Assembly (NCBI GenBank): GCA_046091905.1
Contig: JBJTCN010000076.1
Location: 1 to 64,000 of the forward strand
Source: ZLKRG08 sp046091905
GTDB lineage: Bacteria; Actinomycetota; Actinomycetes; Nanopelagicales; Nanopelagicaceae
Direction: 5' to 3'
DNA length: 64,000 nucleotides
The translations under genes were made by a program, and so were the position numbers. The notes under the pieces were generated by a model, which saw nothing but the letters and a program-made list of their open reading frames with translations, ran no database searches and had not been told where the DNA came from. Positions 1-9,140 of this stretch are shown here, piece by piece (positions within the stretch are counted from its first letter, which is position 1; every line of letters begins with the position of its first letter).

Positions 1-425
1 CCGATGTCATATTAGATACCGCGGGACCAGCAGAAATTGATGCGCGTATTCGCATTGCAATAGGGCGCAAATCTGCCGAATTTGCAGATGCCGATACCGA
101 AATTCGAAGCGGCGAAGTTGTGATTGATGAAAACGCATACACCGCAAAGATCACAGGTCGCACACTTGATTTAACCTTTAAAGAGTTCGAACTTCTTAAG
201 TATTTAGCGCAGCACCCGGGCCGAGTTTTTAGCCGTGCGCAGTTGCTCTCTGAAATCTGGGGCTATGACTATTTCGGCGGTACCCGCACCGTGGATGTAC
301 ATATCCGCCGCTTACGCGCAAAATTAGGCCCGGAATTTGAATCCATGATTGATACCGTGCGTAACGTAGGTTACAAATTTAACTCTGCAAATAATTCGCA
401 AGAGGGAATTCTTAGCGAGAAGTAA
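1..425 (+). CDS. glnR: GlnR-type nitrogen response regulator, C-terminal part (5' end outside window)
   Basis: The reading frame is open from the first bases, so only the C-terminal ~140 residues are present. The end of the receiver-like domain (AGPAEIDARIRI) is followed by an OmpR-type winged helix with LDLTFKEFELLKYL, RAQLLSEIWGYDYFGG and TRTVDVHIRRLRAKLG. These segments match mycobacterial and streptomycete GlnR closely, more than PhoB or RegX3 paralogues. GlnR is the global activator of nitrogen assimilation genes in Actinobacteria and works without a dedicated kinase. It lies just upstream of a nitrate-reductase module, but I found no convincing GlnR box there. The family call is firm; the regulon is inferred. 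Confidence 0.88.
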   Translation, partial: DVILDTAGPAEIDARIRIAIGRKSAEFADADTEIRSGEVVIDENAYTAKITGRTLDLTFKEFELLKYLAQHPGRVFSRAQLLSEIWGYDYFGGTRTVDVHIRRLRAKLGPEFESMIDTVRNVGYKFNSANNSQEGILSEK

Positions 426-451
426 TTTGCGGAATTCTTTAATCTTCCGCC

Positions 452-901
452 ATGTCACTAATTTACGAATCAACTGAAGATATTCAACACATTGATGCGC
501 GCGGACCACGTTTCTCGGCGCTACTTACCACCATTGTTTTAAGCGTTGCACTTGCAACTAGCAATCCTTGGTTAGTTATCTTTCAAGCCGCGGTCTTTGC
601 AATTGGTGCATTTAAGGGACCGCAACATACTCCGTATGCAATTCTCTTTAAAAATTTAGTAAAGCCACGTTTGACTTCTGAGCCGATCAAAGAAGATTGC
701 AGACCACCACAATTCGCACAGCGCGTAGGTTTAGGTTTTACCGTAGTTGCAATTATCGGTCTGATTTTTGCACCTGCGCTTGCCACAGTGGCTGTTAGCT
801 TTGCACTTGCGGCAGCATTTTTAAATGCCGCCTTTAATTTCTGCTTAGGGTGCGAGATCTACCTACGTATCGCACGTTTACGCGCGAAAAAAGCCCAGTA
901 G
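452..901 (+). CDS. DUF4395 family membrane protein
   Basis: A 149-residue protein with about four hydrophobic segments and the DUF4395 C-terminal signature FCLGCEIYLRIAR, whose CxxC could be redox-active or bind metal. DUF4395 proteins in Actinobacteria usually sit beside thioredoxin and sulfurtransferase genes near glnR, and the position directly after glnR fits. The molecular function is not known. ATG at 452 lies 26 nt after the glnR stop and 8 nt after a TTTAAT hexamer, so it may have its own very short-leader transcript. Its stop codon TAG is part of the -10 hexamer of the next gene. Confidence 0.8.
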   Translation: MSLIYESTEDIQHIDARGPRFSALLTTIVLSVALATSNPWLVIFQAAVFAIGAFKGPQHTPYAILFKNLVKPRLTSEPIKEDCRPPQFAQRVGLGFTVVAIIGLIFAPALATVAVSFALAAAFLNAAFNFCLGCEIYLRIARLRAKKAQ

Positions 902-904
902 ACT
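899..904 (+). promoter_or_regulatory. -10 hexamer for leaderless response regulator mRNA
   Basis: TAGACT lies 7 nt before the GTG start at 912, placing the transcript start on or next to the start codon. No Shine-Dalgarno sequence is visible. The hexamer overlaps the DUF4395 stop codon. The same arrangement recurs before many genes in this window. Confidence 0.5.
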
Positions 905-911
905 CTCGTGC

Positions 912-1589
912 GTGATCAGAGTTGCCATAGTCGATGACCATGAATTGGTCCGCCGAGGTTTAACTGATCTAATCGAATCTGATTCGAAGTTAGAAGTTGT
1001 GGCTCAAGCTGGCAGCACCTTTGATGGCTTACAGATAATTAAAAAGTATCTGCCTGATGTCGCGATTTTAGATGTGCGTCTGCCTGATGGAAATGGCGTT
1101 GAACTTTGCCGCGAAGTTCAATCTCAAGTTCCGGGCGTAAAAGTCATCATGTTAACTTCATATGCAGATGATGAAGCGCTACTGGGAGCAATTCTGGCTG
1201 GGGCTAGCGGCTATGTTTTAAAAGATATTAAGGGTGAGATCTTTTTAAAATCAATCCATAAAGTGGCAGCTGGCGAAAGTATTCTGGATCCCAATGCTGC
1301 AGAGCGCGTTAAGGAACGGCTACGTAAAACTGGTTCACCGGCGGCAGATATTGCAGATTTAAGTGAACAAGAACGAAAGATCATTGCCCTAATCGGTGAA
1401 GGTTTAACTAATCGCCAAATTGCAGAGCAGATGTTTATCGCTGAGAAGACAGTTAAAAATTATGTTAGTTCGATGTTGGCAAAACTTGGTTTAGAACGTC
1501 GCACCCAGGCAGCATCTTTAGTTACCAGAGTTGGCTTACGCCCTGATTCACAGAGCGACTTTCCAAATAACGCACAGACCTGGCTGTAA
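912..1589 (+). CDS. NarL/DevR-type response regulator
   Basis: A 225-residue two-domain regulator. The receiver domain has acidic D8-D9, phosphoacceptor D54, T82 and K104. A LuxR-type helix-turn-helix (about 148-210) includes LSEQERKIIALIGEGLTNRQIAEQMFIAEKTVKNYVSSM as two adjacent segments. It resembles DevR/DosR of mycobacteria more than NarL of enterobacteria. The partner is very probably the kinase converging on it (1548-2435); their 3' ends overlap by 42 nt, so each C-terminus is written over the other. A DosR-like palindrome between narG and narK is a likely target. The start is GTG with no Shine-Dalgarno, supported by a -10 at 899. Confidence 0.88.
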   Translation: MIRVAIVDDHELVRRGLTDLIESDSKLEVVAQAGSTFDGLQIIKKYLPDVAILDVRLPDGNGVELCREVQSQVPGVKVIMLTSYADDEALLGAILAGASGYVLKDIKGEIFLKSIHKVAAGESILDPNAAERVKERLRKTGSPAADIADLSEQERKIIALIGEGLTNRQIAEQMFIAEKTVKNYVSSMLAKLGLERRTQAASLVTRVGLRPDSQSDFPNNAQTWL

Positions 1590-2435
1590 ATTCTCGACCG
1601 CTAATTCTCCGCCATATTTATTTGCGCGATCGCTTAAATTCTCTAACCCACTACCGAATTTAATTGGTTTAAAGTCGCCAGTATTGTTGCAGACCGAAAT
1701 TTCTAAACTATTACCGGTGACATTTAAGTTATATTTAATTAAACCTTCTTTGCCATGCTTGCCACAGTTGCTAAGAAGTTCTGCGGTAACGGCGATGATA
1801 TCTTCATGCATCTCTTTTGGAATAACTAAATCAATTGGTCCACGTAAATTAAAATCAATAGTCAGATCCCAAGCTCTTCGAGCCCTTTCGATCTCACCCA
1901 ATATCCGCTGCCTAATAGAACCAACTGGCCCTTTTAGCGAATGTACTGTGGTTCGAATCTGACCTACAGTTTCATTTAAATCTACGATTGCTTGGCGTAG
2001 CGCTTTGATTACATCCTCTTTGATCGCTTTTCGTAGCGCCCCTTCAAGTGAAATTCCGGTCGCAAAGATTCTTTGCAAAACACGATCATGTAAATCGCGC
2101 GCGATACGTAAGCGCTCTTCATTAATCTGTAGACGTACTGCTAAATCATTACCTAAAGCATTGGCAATGGCATGAGTTGCGCAAATTGCCAAAGTATTTG
2201 CGGTATCTAACTCTTCAGGCTTTAACGCCTTTTCGCTTTCGAAAATAACTTCATTGGCGCTATTTAGTGAGTAAAAAATAGCGGCATCTGGGATGAGCCT
2301 GCCTGAAGCTGCATGTAATTTTCGAATGATGCGATCTACCGTTGTTTCGCCCGCAATTTCGACGATTTCGCGTAGTAGATCAGCTTTCACACAGTAAAGC
2401 GTACTTGCAATTAACGAGACTGGATATTCTCCCAA
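1548..2435 (-). CDS. DevS-like soluble sensor histidine kinase
   Basis: A 295-residue HisKA_3/HATPase_c kinase. The dimerisation box ERLRIARDLHDRVLQRIF places the phospho-acceptor His at about residue 116. The ATP-binding region includes ELLSNCGKHGK and GSGLENLSDRANKYGG. Only ~100 residues precede the kinase core, enough for one small GAF-like domain, and no membrane segment is visible; mycobacterial DevS has two GAF domains with haem. It is the last gene of the narGHJI transcription unit, its start overlapping narI by 25 nt. The start is uncertain: TTG at 2435 or GTG at 2390. It probably reports a nitrate, redox or oxygen signal to the regulator at 912-1589. Confidence 0.85.
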   Translation of the reverse strand: MGEYPVSLIASTLYCVKADLLREIVEIAGETTVDRIIRKLHAASGRLIPDAAIFYSLNSANEVIFESEKALKPEELDTANTLAICATHAIANALGNDLAVRLQINEERLRIARDLHDRVLQRIFATGISLEGALRKAIKEDVIKALRQAIVDLNETVGQIRTTVHSLKGPVGSIRQRILGEIERARRAWDLTIDFNLRGPIDLVIPKEMHEDIIAVTAELLSNCGKHGKEGLIKYNLNVTGNSLEISVCNNTGDFKPIKFGSGLENLSDRANKYGGELAVENLQPGLCVIWKVAL

Positions 2436-3142
2436 CCACGTCGAGCTTTCTTCTTGGTTCTACTGCGATAAACCAAATATGGTCTTGATACATAACCAAT
2501 AGGTGCTGAGAAGATATGGACCAATCTAGTAACGGGAATAATTGCAATTAGCGCCATGGATGCCAAAGCATGTAATTGGAAGGTAAGTGGAGCTTCTTCC
2601 ATCAAATCTGCACGAGGGTTAAAAGTTGCAATTGATCTAAACCAGACAGATACTGTTTCGCGGTAGTTGTATCCATCAGGATATTTACCAGGTAGGTTTA
2701 ATAAATTTATTCCGATGGTGTTATAGACACCGAGCGCTACAAGTGAACCCAGAACTAGATACATTAACTTATCGGTCTTGGTAGTAACTTGGAAAACGCG
2801 AAGCACAGTACGACGTCGATAAATCAAAATTGTCATACCGCTTACAACCATAACGCCAGCGACTGAACCAAGCGCAACTGCTACAACATGGTAAAGATGT
2901 TCGCTGATCCCAATTTTTTCAGTTAACGATGCCGGAATTACCAAGCCCATAATGTGGCCACCTAAAGCCATCAAAATTCCAATATGAAATAAGGGAGATC
3001 CAATTCGAAGCAACTTTGCTTCATAGATTTGCGAAGAACGTGAAGTCCAACCATATCTATCGTATTTGTAGCGCCAAATCATTCCTACAATGAAGACCAT
3101 CGTGACAATGTAAGGGCCAGAGTTCCAAAAAACTTCTAACAT
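2411..3142 (-). CDS. narI: Respiratory nitrate reductase gamma subunit
   Basis: A 243-residue membrane cytochrome b with five hydrophobic helices. It anchors NarGH and passes quinol electrons to NarH through two haems b. The haem-ligand histidine pairs are visible in SPLFHIGILMALGGHIMG and in FQLHALASMALIAIIPVTRLVHIF; the C-terminal RPYLVYRSR is typical of NarI. ATG at 3142 overlaps the narJ stop by 7 nt, as expected for translational coupling in narGHJI. Length matches the family (about 225-245). Confidence 0.94.
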   Translation of the reverse strand: MLEVFWNSGPYIVTMVFIVGMIWRYKYDRYGWTSRSSQIYEAKLLRIGSPLFHIGILMALGGHIMGLVIPASLTEKIGISEHLYHVVAVALGSVAGVMVVSGMTILIYRRRTVLRVFQVTTKTDKLMYLVLGSLVALGVYNTIGINLLNLPGKYPDGYNYRETVSVWFRSIATFNPRADLMEEAPLTFQLHALASMALIAIIPVTRLVHIFSAPIGYVSRPYLVYRSRTKKKARRGWENIQSR

Positions 3143-3753
3143 GTCGCACCTGCCTTTGCGCTCTCACCATAAGGTGCCAGACCAACCGTTTCAGCGGGTG
3201 GCCCTGATTGAATCAATTTAAGTGTTAACGGAGTTGAATCTCCCGGAATTCGATTATGAATCTCTTTGATTAAAGGTGCATAAGGAGATTTCATATCTCT
3301 AAGTGCAATCTCAAGAAGTGCGATACCGGCTTTATGCTCTTGTAATAGCGCAAAACCAGCTGGGGATGCGGTAACTGCGATAAATTCAAGCAAAATTGGA
3401 AGGTAATCATCTAGCTCTTCGCCAGATGTTGCCCAACCTTCGGCTGCAAATACTTGTTTGAAATCAAGGAGTGCCATGCCACGTCTACGGGTATCCCCAT
3501 TTAAATAATAAGAGAGATATAGGCAGGCGCGACGTTTGCGATCAAAGAGATTCACGTATTCAACTTGTAGATCCATAATGGATTTGCTTGAAAAGTGCGT
3601 AATTAATTGCCAGAGCACCGATTTGGTCTCAGGTGAGAATGAATCCAATTCGAATTCGATCTCTTCAAATGATTTCAACCAATCTCGTTCTGGATATCGA
3701 AGTGCAACCGAGGCTGTTGCAAATAAGCGCCGAGTTTCTAAATCAATCATCAC
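3136..3753 (-). CDS. narJ: Nitrate reductase molybdenum cofactor assembly chaperone
   Basis: A 205-residue NarJ/TorD-family helical chaperone needed for cofactor insertion into NarG and membrane attachment of NarGH; it is not part of the mature enzyme. Family features include YVNLFDRKRRACLYLSYYLNGDTRRRG and the DDYLPILLEFIA segment. Its ATG overlaps the narH stop in an ATGA arrangement, and its 3' end overlaps narI. The order G-H-J-I is canonical. Confidence 0.92.
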   Translation of the reverse strand: MMIDLETRRLFATASVALRYPERDWLKSFEEIEFELDSFSPETKSVLWQLITHFSSKSIMDLQVEYVNLFDRKRRACLYLSYYLNGDTRRRGMALLDFKQVFAAEGWATSGEELDDYLPILLEFIAVTASPAGFALLQEHKAGIALLEIALRDMKSPYAPLIKEIHNRIPGDSTPLTLKLIQSGPPAETVGLAPYGESAKAGATC

Positions 3754-5312
3754 TCGACCTCCTTATAAGTTTCAGCTGCGGCACGTCTCTTTGTCAGATG
3801 GAAAGATTCGATAGCAATCGGAACCGGCTTGCTTTCGGCAAGACCAGGTCCACCAGGGATCTCTGTGAAATCTACGCTGCAACCTGAATTCATCGCTTCT
3901 TCTAACTTATCTGCAGTCTCTTGATGAGCAGCAGGGATGACGTAACGATCTTGGTATTTTGCAATAGCCAGAAGTTTGTACATCTCATACATATCTTCTG
4001 CGCTCATGCCTACTGAATTAGGAATTTCTTCATTGAAGTCATTTCCTAAGTTGAAATCGCGCATATAAGAACGCATCGCAGCTAGTTGCTTTAGGACTTT
4101 ATCAATTACCGAAACATCGCCAGCTGACATCAAATTTGCCAAGTATTGCGCTGGAATACGTAAAGTATCGATCGCTGCAAATAGATTACTTACATCCTCT
4201 GCATCATTACCGGTGTTCTTTAGCGCATCAACTACCGGAGATAGCGGCGGGATATACCAAACCATTGGCATGGTGCGATATTCCGGATGTAGTGGCAGCG
4301 CCACCTTATATTTCTTTGCAAGTGCGTAAACAGGGGATTTCTTAGCAGCCTCTAGCCAATCTTCAGGAATGCCATCACGACGTGCTTGCGCAATGATTTC
4401 TGGATCATTTGGATCAAGAAGTAGATCTAACTGCGCTTCATATAGATCTTTATCATCTTTAACTGATGCTGCAGCTAAAACTTTATCTGCATCATAAAGA
4501 AATAGTCCGATATAACGTAAGCGACCAACACAAGTTTCGGCGCAGACAGTTGGCTGACCAACTTCAAGACGAGGAAAACACATCGTGCATTTTTCGGCTT
4601 TGCCGCTCTTATGATTGAAATAAACCTTCTTGTAAGGGCAACCAGTAACGCACATACGCCATCCGCGGCATTTATCGCCATCGACTAGAACAATGCCATC
4701 TTCACTTCGCTTGTACATCGCGCCTGATGGACATGCGGCAACGCATGCAGGATTTAGGCAGTGTTCACAGATACGTGGCAGATAGAACATAAATGATTTT
4801 TCGAATTCGAATTTAACTTGATCTTCAATGCCTTTAAGCATTGGATCTTTATGTCCAGTTTCGTAAGTGCCGCCAAGATCATCATCCCAGTTGGCGCTCC
4901 ATTCGATTTTCATATCTTTTCCAGTAATCATCGATTTCGGACGTGCAACTGGAGTGGTATCTGTAGTTGGAGAGCTGATCAGATTGTCATAGTCATAAGT
5001 CCATGGCTCGTAGTAATCATCAAGCCCTGGAAGTTTTGGATTGCTAAAGATTTTAGTTAGGCGATCAAATCTGCCGCCTGATTTAAGTCTTAACTTTCCA
5101 TTCTTCTTAAGTTCCCAACCACCTTGCCATTGATCTTGGTTCTCGTATTGGCGCGGATATCCAACGCCAGGACGAGTTTCTACATTGTTAAACCATACAT
5201 ATTCCACGCCTTGGCGATTGGTCCAAGTCTGCTTGCAGGTAACAGAGCAGGTATGGCAACCAATGCATTTGTCGAGGTTCATCACCATTCCGATTTGAGC
5301 CATGATTCTCAT
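3750..5312 (-). CDS. narH: Respiratory nitrate reductase beta subunit (iron-sulfur)
   Basis: A 520-residue electron-transfer subunit with four cysteine clusters: CIGCHTCSVTCKQTW, CEHCLNPACVAACPSG, CRGWRMCVTGCPYKK and KCTMCFPRL...CAETCVGR. The Trp in CRGWRMC is the known NarH feature that makes that centre 3Fe-4S instead of 4Fe-4S. ATG at 5312 shares a base with the narG stop (TAATG), and an AGGAGG lies 9 nt upstream; this supports 5312 over the internal ATG at 5303. E. coli NarH has 512 residues, so the length is normal. Confidence 0.96.
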   Translation of the reverse strand: MRIMAQIGMVMNLDKCIGCHTCSVTCKQTWTNRQGVEYVWFNNVETRPGVGYPRQYENQDQWQGGWELKKNGKLRLKSGGRFDRLTKIFSNPKLPGLDDYYEPWTYDYDNLISSPTTDTTPVARPKSMITGKDMKIEWSANWDDDLGGTYETGHKDPMLKGIEDQVKFEFEKSFMFYLPRICEHCLNPACVAACPSGAMYKRSEDGIVLVDGDKCRGWRMCVTGCPYKKVYFNHKSGKAEKCTMCFPRLEVGQPTVCAETCVGRLRYIGLFLYDADKVLAAASVKDDKDLYEAQLDLLLDPNDPEIIAQARRDGIPEDWLEAAKKSPVYALAKKYKVALPLHPEYRTMPMVWYIPPLSPVVDALKNTGNDAEDVSNLFAAIDTLRIPAQYLANLMSAGDVSVIDKVLKQLAAMRSYMRDFNLGNDFNEEIPNSVGMSAEDMYEMYKLLAIAKYQDRYVIPAAHQETADKLEEAMNSGCSVDFTEIPGGPGLAESKPVPIAIESFHLTKRRAAAETYKEVE

Positions 5313-8300
5313 TAGTAAGTAACCTCCTGTGAACGGCGACGGATAACTGTGACTTCATCACGTTGATTTCCGGTTGGACCGTAGTAATTAAATCCATATG
5401 AAAGTTGTGCATAACCACCAATTAAGTGCGATGGTTTTAGAAGTAAACGAGTTAAAGAGTTATGAATTCCACCGCGCTTACCGGTTGCTTCAACTCTTGG
5501 AACATCGATGGTGCGATCTTTTGCGTGGTACATGTAGACCAAACCTTCTGGCATACGGTGTGACACCACTGCGCGAGCTACGACAACACCGTTGCGATTT
5601 ACCGCTTCGATCCAATCGTTATCTTTAACGCCAATTTTTTCAGCATCTTCAACGCTCATCCAAATATCTGGTCCGCCACGAGATAGCGCCAACATAAATA
5701 AGTTATCTTGATATTCAGAGTGGATGGACCACTTTGAATGTGGCGTTAAATATCGAACTGCAATACCTAGCTCATCTTGCGCGCCAATCTTTGGATAGTT
5801 AGATAATGTTGTTAAATTCAATGGAGGCCGGAAGATAGGCATCTGTTCGCCTAGCTCCGACATCCATTGATGATCAAGGAAGAAATGTTGACGCCCAGTC
5901 AATGTATGCCAAGGCTTCAAACGCTCCACGTTGATAGTGAACGGAGAGTATCGACGACCACCGTGTTCACTTCCTGACCACTCCCATGAAGTAATCACGC
6001 CTTGCGGACGTGATTGAGTATCGGCAAAAGTTATTTGTTTGCCTTCATTATCAAGCGCTAGATCGGCAAGTTTCTGACCGGTGCGCTTCTCTAACTCTCT
6101 AAAGCCAGCAACTGCTACATGGCCATTAGATACACCTGATAACGCCAGAATTGTTTCGCAAGCTTGTTCGGCAGTTTGAAGCAGTGGTCGACCCGCTGTC
6201 AGTGGTTCATGCGAAACACCATTGATATTCTTTAAGTATTCGACTGCCTGACCCTGCTTAAGAGTTACTCCTTTAACTACAGTTCCTAAATTCTCTACAT
6301 TAGGCCCAAGGGTCTGCATCTTCTGTGCAATTGCACTGTAATCACGTTCTACAGTTACAAGTGTTGGCATAGTCTTACCTGGAATTGGTTCACATTCGCC
6401 GAGCTTCCAATCTTTTACAATTCCAAAAGGTTGAGCAGCTTCAGTTGGAGTGTCATGTTGTAGCGGTAGCGCGACGATATCGCTCTGAGTTCCCAAATGT
6501 TTCTGCGCTAAATGGCTAAAGACTTGAGACATCTTCATAAATGCGTCGTAATCTGTTCGTGCTTGCCAAGGTGGATTGATAGCGGCATTAAATGCATGAA
6601 TAAATGGATGCATATCTGTTGAAGAGAGATCGTACTTCTCATACCAAGTTGCAGCCGGAAGTAAAATATCTGAGAAGAGGCCGGTGCTGGTCATACGAAA
6701 ATCAAGTGAGACCAGCAGATCTAATTTTCCGGTTGGTGCCTCATCGTGCCACTTCATCTCTTTTGGTCGCTTCTCTACCGGAGTCTCTGGTCCGCTCTGT
6801 GCACCTTCAACTCCAAGTAAATGATGTAGGAAATATTCATTTCCCTTTCCGGATGAACCAAGCAAATTAGCGCGCCATACAGTTAATACGCGCGGAAAGT
6901 TAATTGGATTATCAGGATCAGCAACTGCGAAATCTAAAGAACCATCTTTAAGAGATTGGACAACATAATCTTTTGGATCCTTACCTTGTTCTTTAGCTTC
7001 TTTAACAATTGTTAATGGATTCTTATTAAAGGTAGGAAATGATGGCGTCCAACCCATTCGAGTTGCTTTAACTAAAGTATCGGCCATCGAAGTTTTACTT
7101 AATGTGCCGCGGGAAAGTGGCGAAGTCAGCTCTTCTGCGCCCCATGCGTCATAACGCCATTGATCAGTAGCTAAATACCAGTAAGAAGTACCGGCCATCT
7201 GGCGAGGTGGACGAGACCAATCTGCGCCAAATGCCAATTGCGCCCATCCGGTAAATGGTCGAGCTTTCTCTTGGCCAACATAGTGCGCCCAACCGCCACC
7301 ATTTTTACCTTGGCAACCAGTTAATAAAACTAAAGAAATGATTGCGCGATAGATGGTATCTGAGTGATACCAGTGATTGGTTCCTGCTCCCAATGTAATC
7401 ATCGAACGTCCGCCAGAATCCTTTGCATTCTGGGCAAATTCACGTGCAATTCTTTCAACAGTTGCAGCGCTCACCGAAGTAATTTCCTCTTGCCAAGCTG
7501 GGGTATAAAGTGAAGTGGCATCTTCATACGAAGTTGGCCATTCACCAGGCAGACCGTCTCTTCCAACTCCGTATTGGGCAAGGATTAAATCATAAACAGT
7601 AGTAACTAAATGGCTACCAATTTTTCTTGTTGGTACGCCACGATTGATTATCTCTTCCTTTTCATCAAATCTAGGAAGCGAGATTGCATGGAATTCACCA
7701 TCGTTATAGAAAGATAACTTTGGATCTCTACCTTCTAAATCTAAATTCCACTTACCCATTCCCACTTCGGTATGTCGATCACCAATAGTGCCATTTGGAA
7801 TAAATACTTCGTTAGAAGAGCTATCTACCAACAGTGGTTTCCATTCAGATGAATCAACTTCCATACCCAAATCAGATGCGGTTAAGAATCGATCAGGTGT
7901 TAACTTTCCATTAATTTCAGTTAGTGAAACCAAGAATGGTAGATCGGTAAATTTCTTTGAATAATCTAGAAACTCTGGAGTCTCTTTATCAACGTAGAAT
8001 TCTTTAAGAATCACGTGACCCATAGCCATCGCAAGCGCGCCATCTGTTCCAGGCTGAGCAGGTAACCACTCATCAGCAAACTTGGTGTTATCTGCATAAT
8101 CTGGGCTGACAGATACGACTTTTTGCCCTTTATATCTAGCTTCAGTCATGAAGTGCGCATCTGGTGTTCTCGTCGTTGGGATATTAGAACCCCACATAAT
8201 TAAATAGGAAGCGTTCCACCAATCTGCAGATTCAGGAACATCTGTTTGATCTCCCCAAATTTGTGGTGATGCAATTGGTAGATCGCAATACCAATCATAA

Positions 8301-8983
8301 AAACTTAACATCGTGCCGCCGATTAATGATGTGTAACGGGCACCGGCAGCATGCGATGCCATTGACATCGCAGGAATTGGTGAGAAACCTGCAACACGGT
8401 CAGGACCAAATTCCTTAATTGTATGAACTTGAGCAGCTGCAACAATTTCTAGCGCTTCATCCCAAGTTGCGCGAACAAATCCGCCTTTACCTCGAAGCGA
8501 TTTATAAGTTTTAGAAACTTCTTTATTTTCAATAATTATCGCCCAGGCATCAACCGGATCTCCGCCCACTGCAACTTTTGCTTTACGGTATGCGTCAAGT
8601 AAAAATCCGCGAATATATGGATAACGAATTCGAGTAGGAGAGTAGGTATACCAAGAGAAAGCTGCACCGCGAGGACATCCACGAGGTTCGTATTCAGGTG
8701 ATTCAGCGCCTATTGATGGGTAATCAGTCTGTTGTGTTTCCCAAGTAATAACGCCATCTTTTACATAAACTTTCCAAGAACATGATCCGGTGCAATTAAC
8801 TCCGTGTGTTGATCTAACAATTTTGTCATGTGACCAACGTTCGCGATAGAAAGAATCGCTATCTCTTCCGCCTTCATAAAATACAGCGCGATGATCTTCT
8901 GAAATTTTACTTTTCGAAAGAAATGATCTGGTCGAAATTAAGTAATCGATAAAAGAATCGTCTGCTAACTGTTTCTTGCTCAT
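5312..8983 (-). CDS. narG: Respiratory nitrate reductase alpha subunit (Mo-bisMGD catalytic)
   Basis: A 1223-residue cytoplasm-facing catalytic subunit reducing nitrate to nitrite. The N-terminal FS0 cluster ligands are H60, C64, C68 and C103, with exactly the E. coli NarG spacing (49, 53, 57, 92). The YDWYCDLPIASPQ segment carries the molybdenum-ligand aspartate. No twin-arginine signal is present, which fits a cytoplasmic NarG rather than a periplasmic type. ATG is preceded by GAGAGG 8 nt upstream. Nothing looks truncated. Nitrate respiration is unusual for the planktonic lineage this window otherwise resembles, and no molybdopterin synthesis genes are present here. Confidence 0.97.
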   Translation of the reverse strand: MSKKQLADDSFIDYLISTRSFLSKSKISEDHRAVFYEGGRDSDSFYRERWSHDKIVRSTHGVNCTGSCSWKVYVKDGVITWETQQTDYPSIGAESPEYEPRGCPRGAAFSWYTYSPTRIRYPYIRGFLLDAYRKAKVAVGGDPVDAWAIIIENKEVSKTYKSLRGKGGFVRATWDEALEIVAAAQVHTIKEFGPDRVAGFSPIPAMSMASHAAGARYTSLIGGTMLSFYDWYCDLPIASPQIWGDQTDVPESADWWNASYLIMWGSNIPTTRTPDAHFMTEARYKGQKVVSVSPDYADNTKFADEWLPAQPGTDGALAMAMGHVILKEFYVDKETPEFLDYSKKFTDLPFLVSLTEINGKLTPDRFLTASDLGMEVDSSEWKPLLVDSSSNEVFIPNGTIGDRHTEVGMGKWNLDLEGRDPKLSFYNDGEFHAISLPRFDEKEEIINRGVPTRKIGSHLVTTVYDLILAQYGVGRDGLPGEWPTSYEDATSLYTPAWQEEITSVSAATVERIAREFAQNAKDSGGRSMITLGAGTNHWYHSDTIYRAIISLVLLTGCQGKNGGGWAHYVGQEKARPFTGWAQLAFGADWSRPPRQMAGTSYWYLATDQWRYDAWGAEELTSPLSRGTLSKTSMADTLVKATRMGWTPSFPTFNKNPLTIVKEAKEQGKDPKDYVVQSLKDGSLDFAVADPDNPINFPRVLTVWRANLLGSSGKGNEYFLHHLLGVEGAQSGPETPVEKRPKEMKWHDEAPTGKLDLLVSLDFRMTSTGLFSDILLPAATWYEKYDLSSTDMHPFIHAFNAAINPPWQARTDYDAFMKMSQVFSHLAQKHLGTQSDIVALPLQHDTPTEAAQPFGIVKDWKLGECEPIPGKTMPTLVTVERDYSAIAQKMQTLGPNVENLGTVVKGVTLKQGQAVEYLKNINGVSHEPLTAGRPLLQTAEQACETILALSGVSNGHVAVAGFRELEKRTGQKLADLALDNEGKQITFADTQSRPQGVITSWEWSGSEHGGRRYSPFTINVERLKPWHTLTGRQHFFLDHQWMSELGEQMPIFRPPLNLTTLSNYPKIGAQDELGIAVRYLTPHSKWSIHSEYQDNLFMLALSRGGPDIWMSVEDAEKIGVKDNDWIEAVNRNGVVVARAVVSHRMPEGLVYMYHAKDRTIDVPRVEATGKRGGIHNSLTRLLLKPSHLIGGYAQLSYGFNYYGPTGNQRDEVTVIRRRSQEVTY

Positions 8984-9041
8984 GAGTGCTACCTCTCTAC
9001 TGCCCTGTAACTAATCATCTCGCTACGCAGAAAAAAGTAAG

Positions 9042-9059
9042 TAGGGTCTTTAGTCCCTA
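9042..9059. promoter_or_regulatory. DosR/DevR-type box between narG and narK
   Basis: TAGGGTCTTTAGTCCCTA is a near-perfect palindrome. Its core GGGTCTTTAGTCCC differs at one position from the mycobacterial DosR consensus core GGGACTWWAGTCCC. The centre is 67 nt from the narG start and 90 nt from the narK start, so one site could serve both divergent units. In M. tuberculosis DosR activates narK2, and a DevR-like regulator and DevS-like kinase are encoded at the far end of this same module. Confidence 0.68.
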
Positions 9060-9140
9060 TTTCGCCAGACCTCTATTGACCCATACTCCAACATAATTCA
9101 ATCAATCAACTTTCAATTAACTTTGAACTCGGAGCCCACA

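Noticed and set aside
9061..9140. FNR/CRP-type site before narK
   Set aside because: AT-rich ATCAATCAA text resembles half sites but no TTGAT-N4-ATCAA or TGTGA-N6-TCACA dyad is present.
8984..9140. GlnR binding site in the nar promoter
   Set aside because: Only scattered GTAAC-like pieces; spacing does not match the GlnR a-b site pattern.
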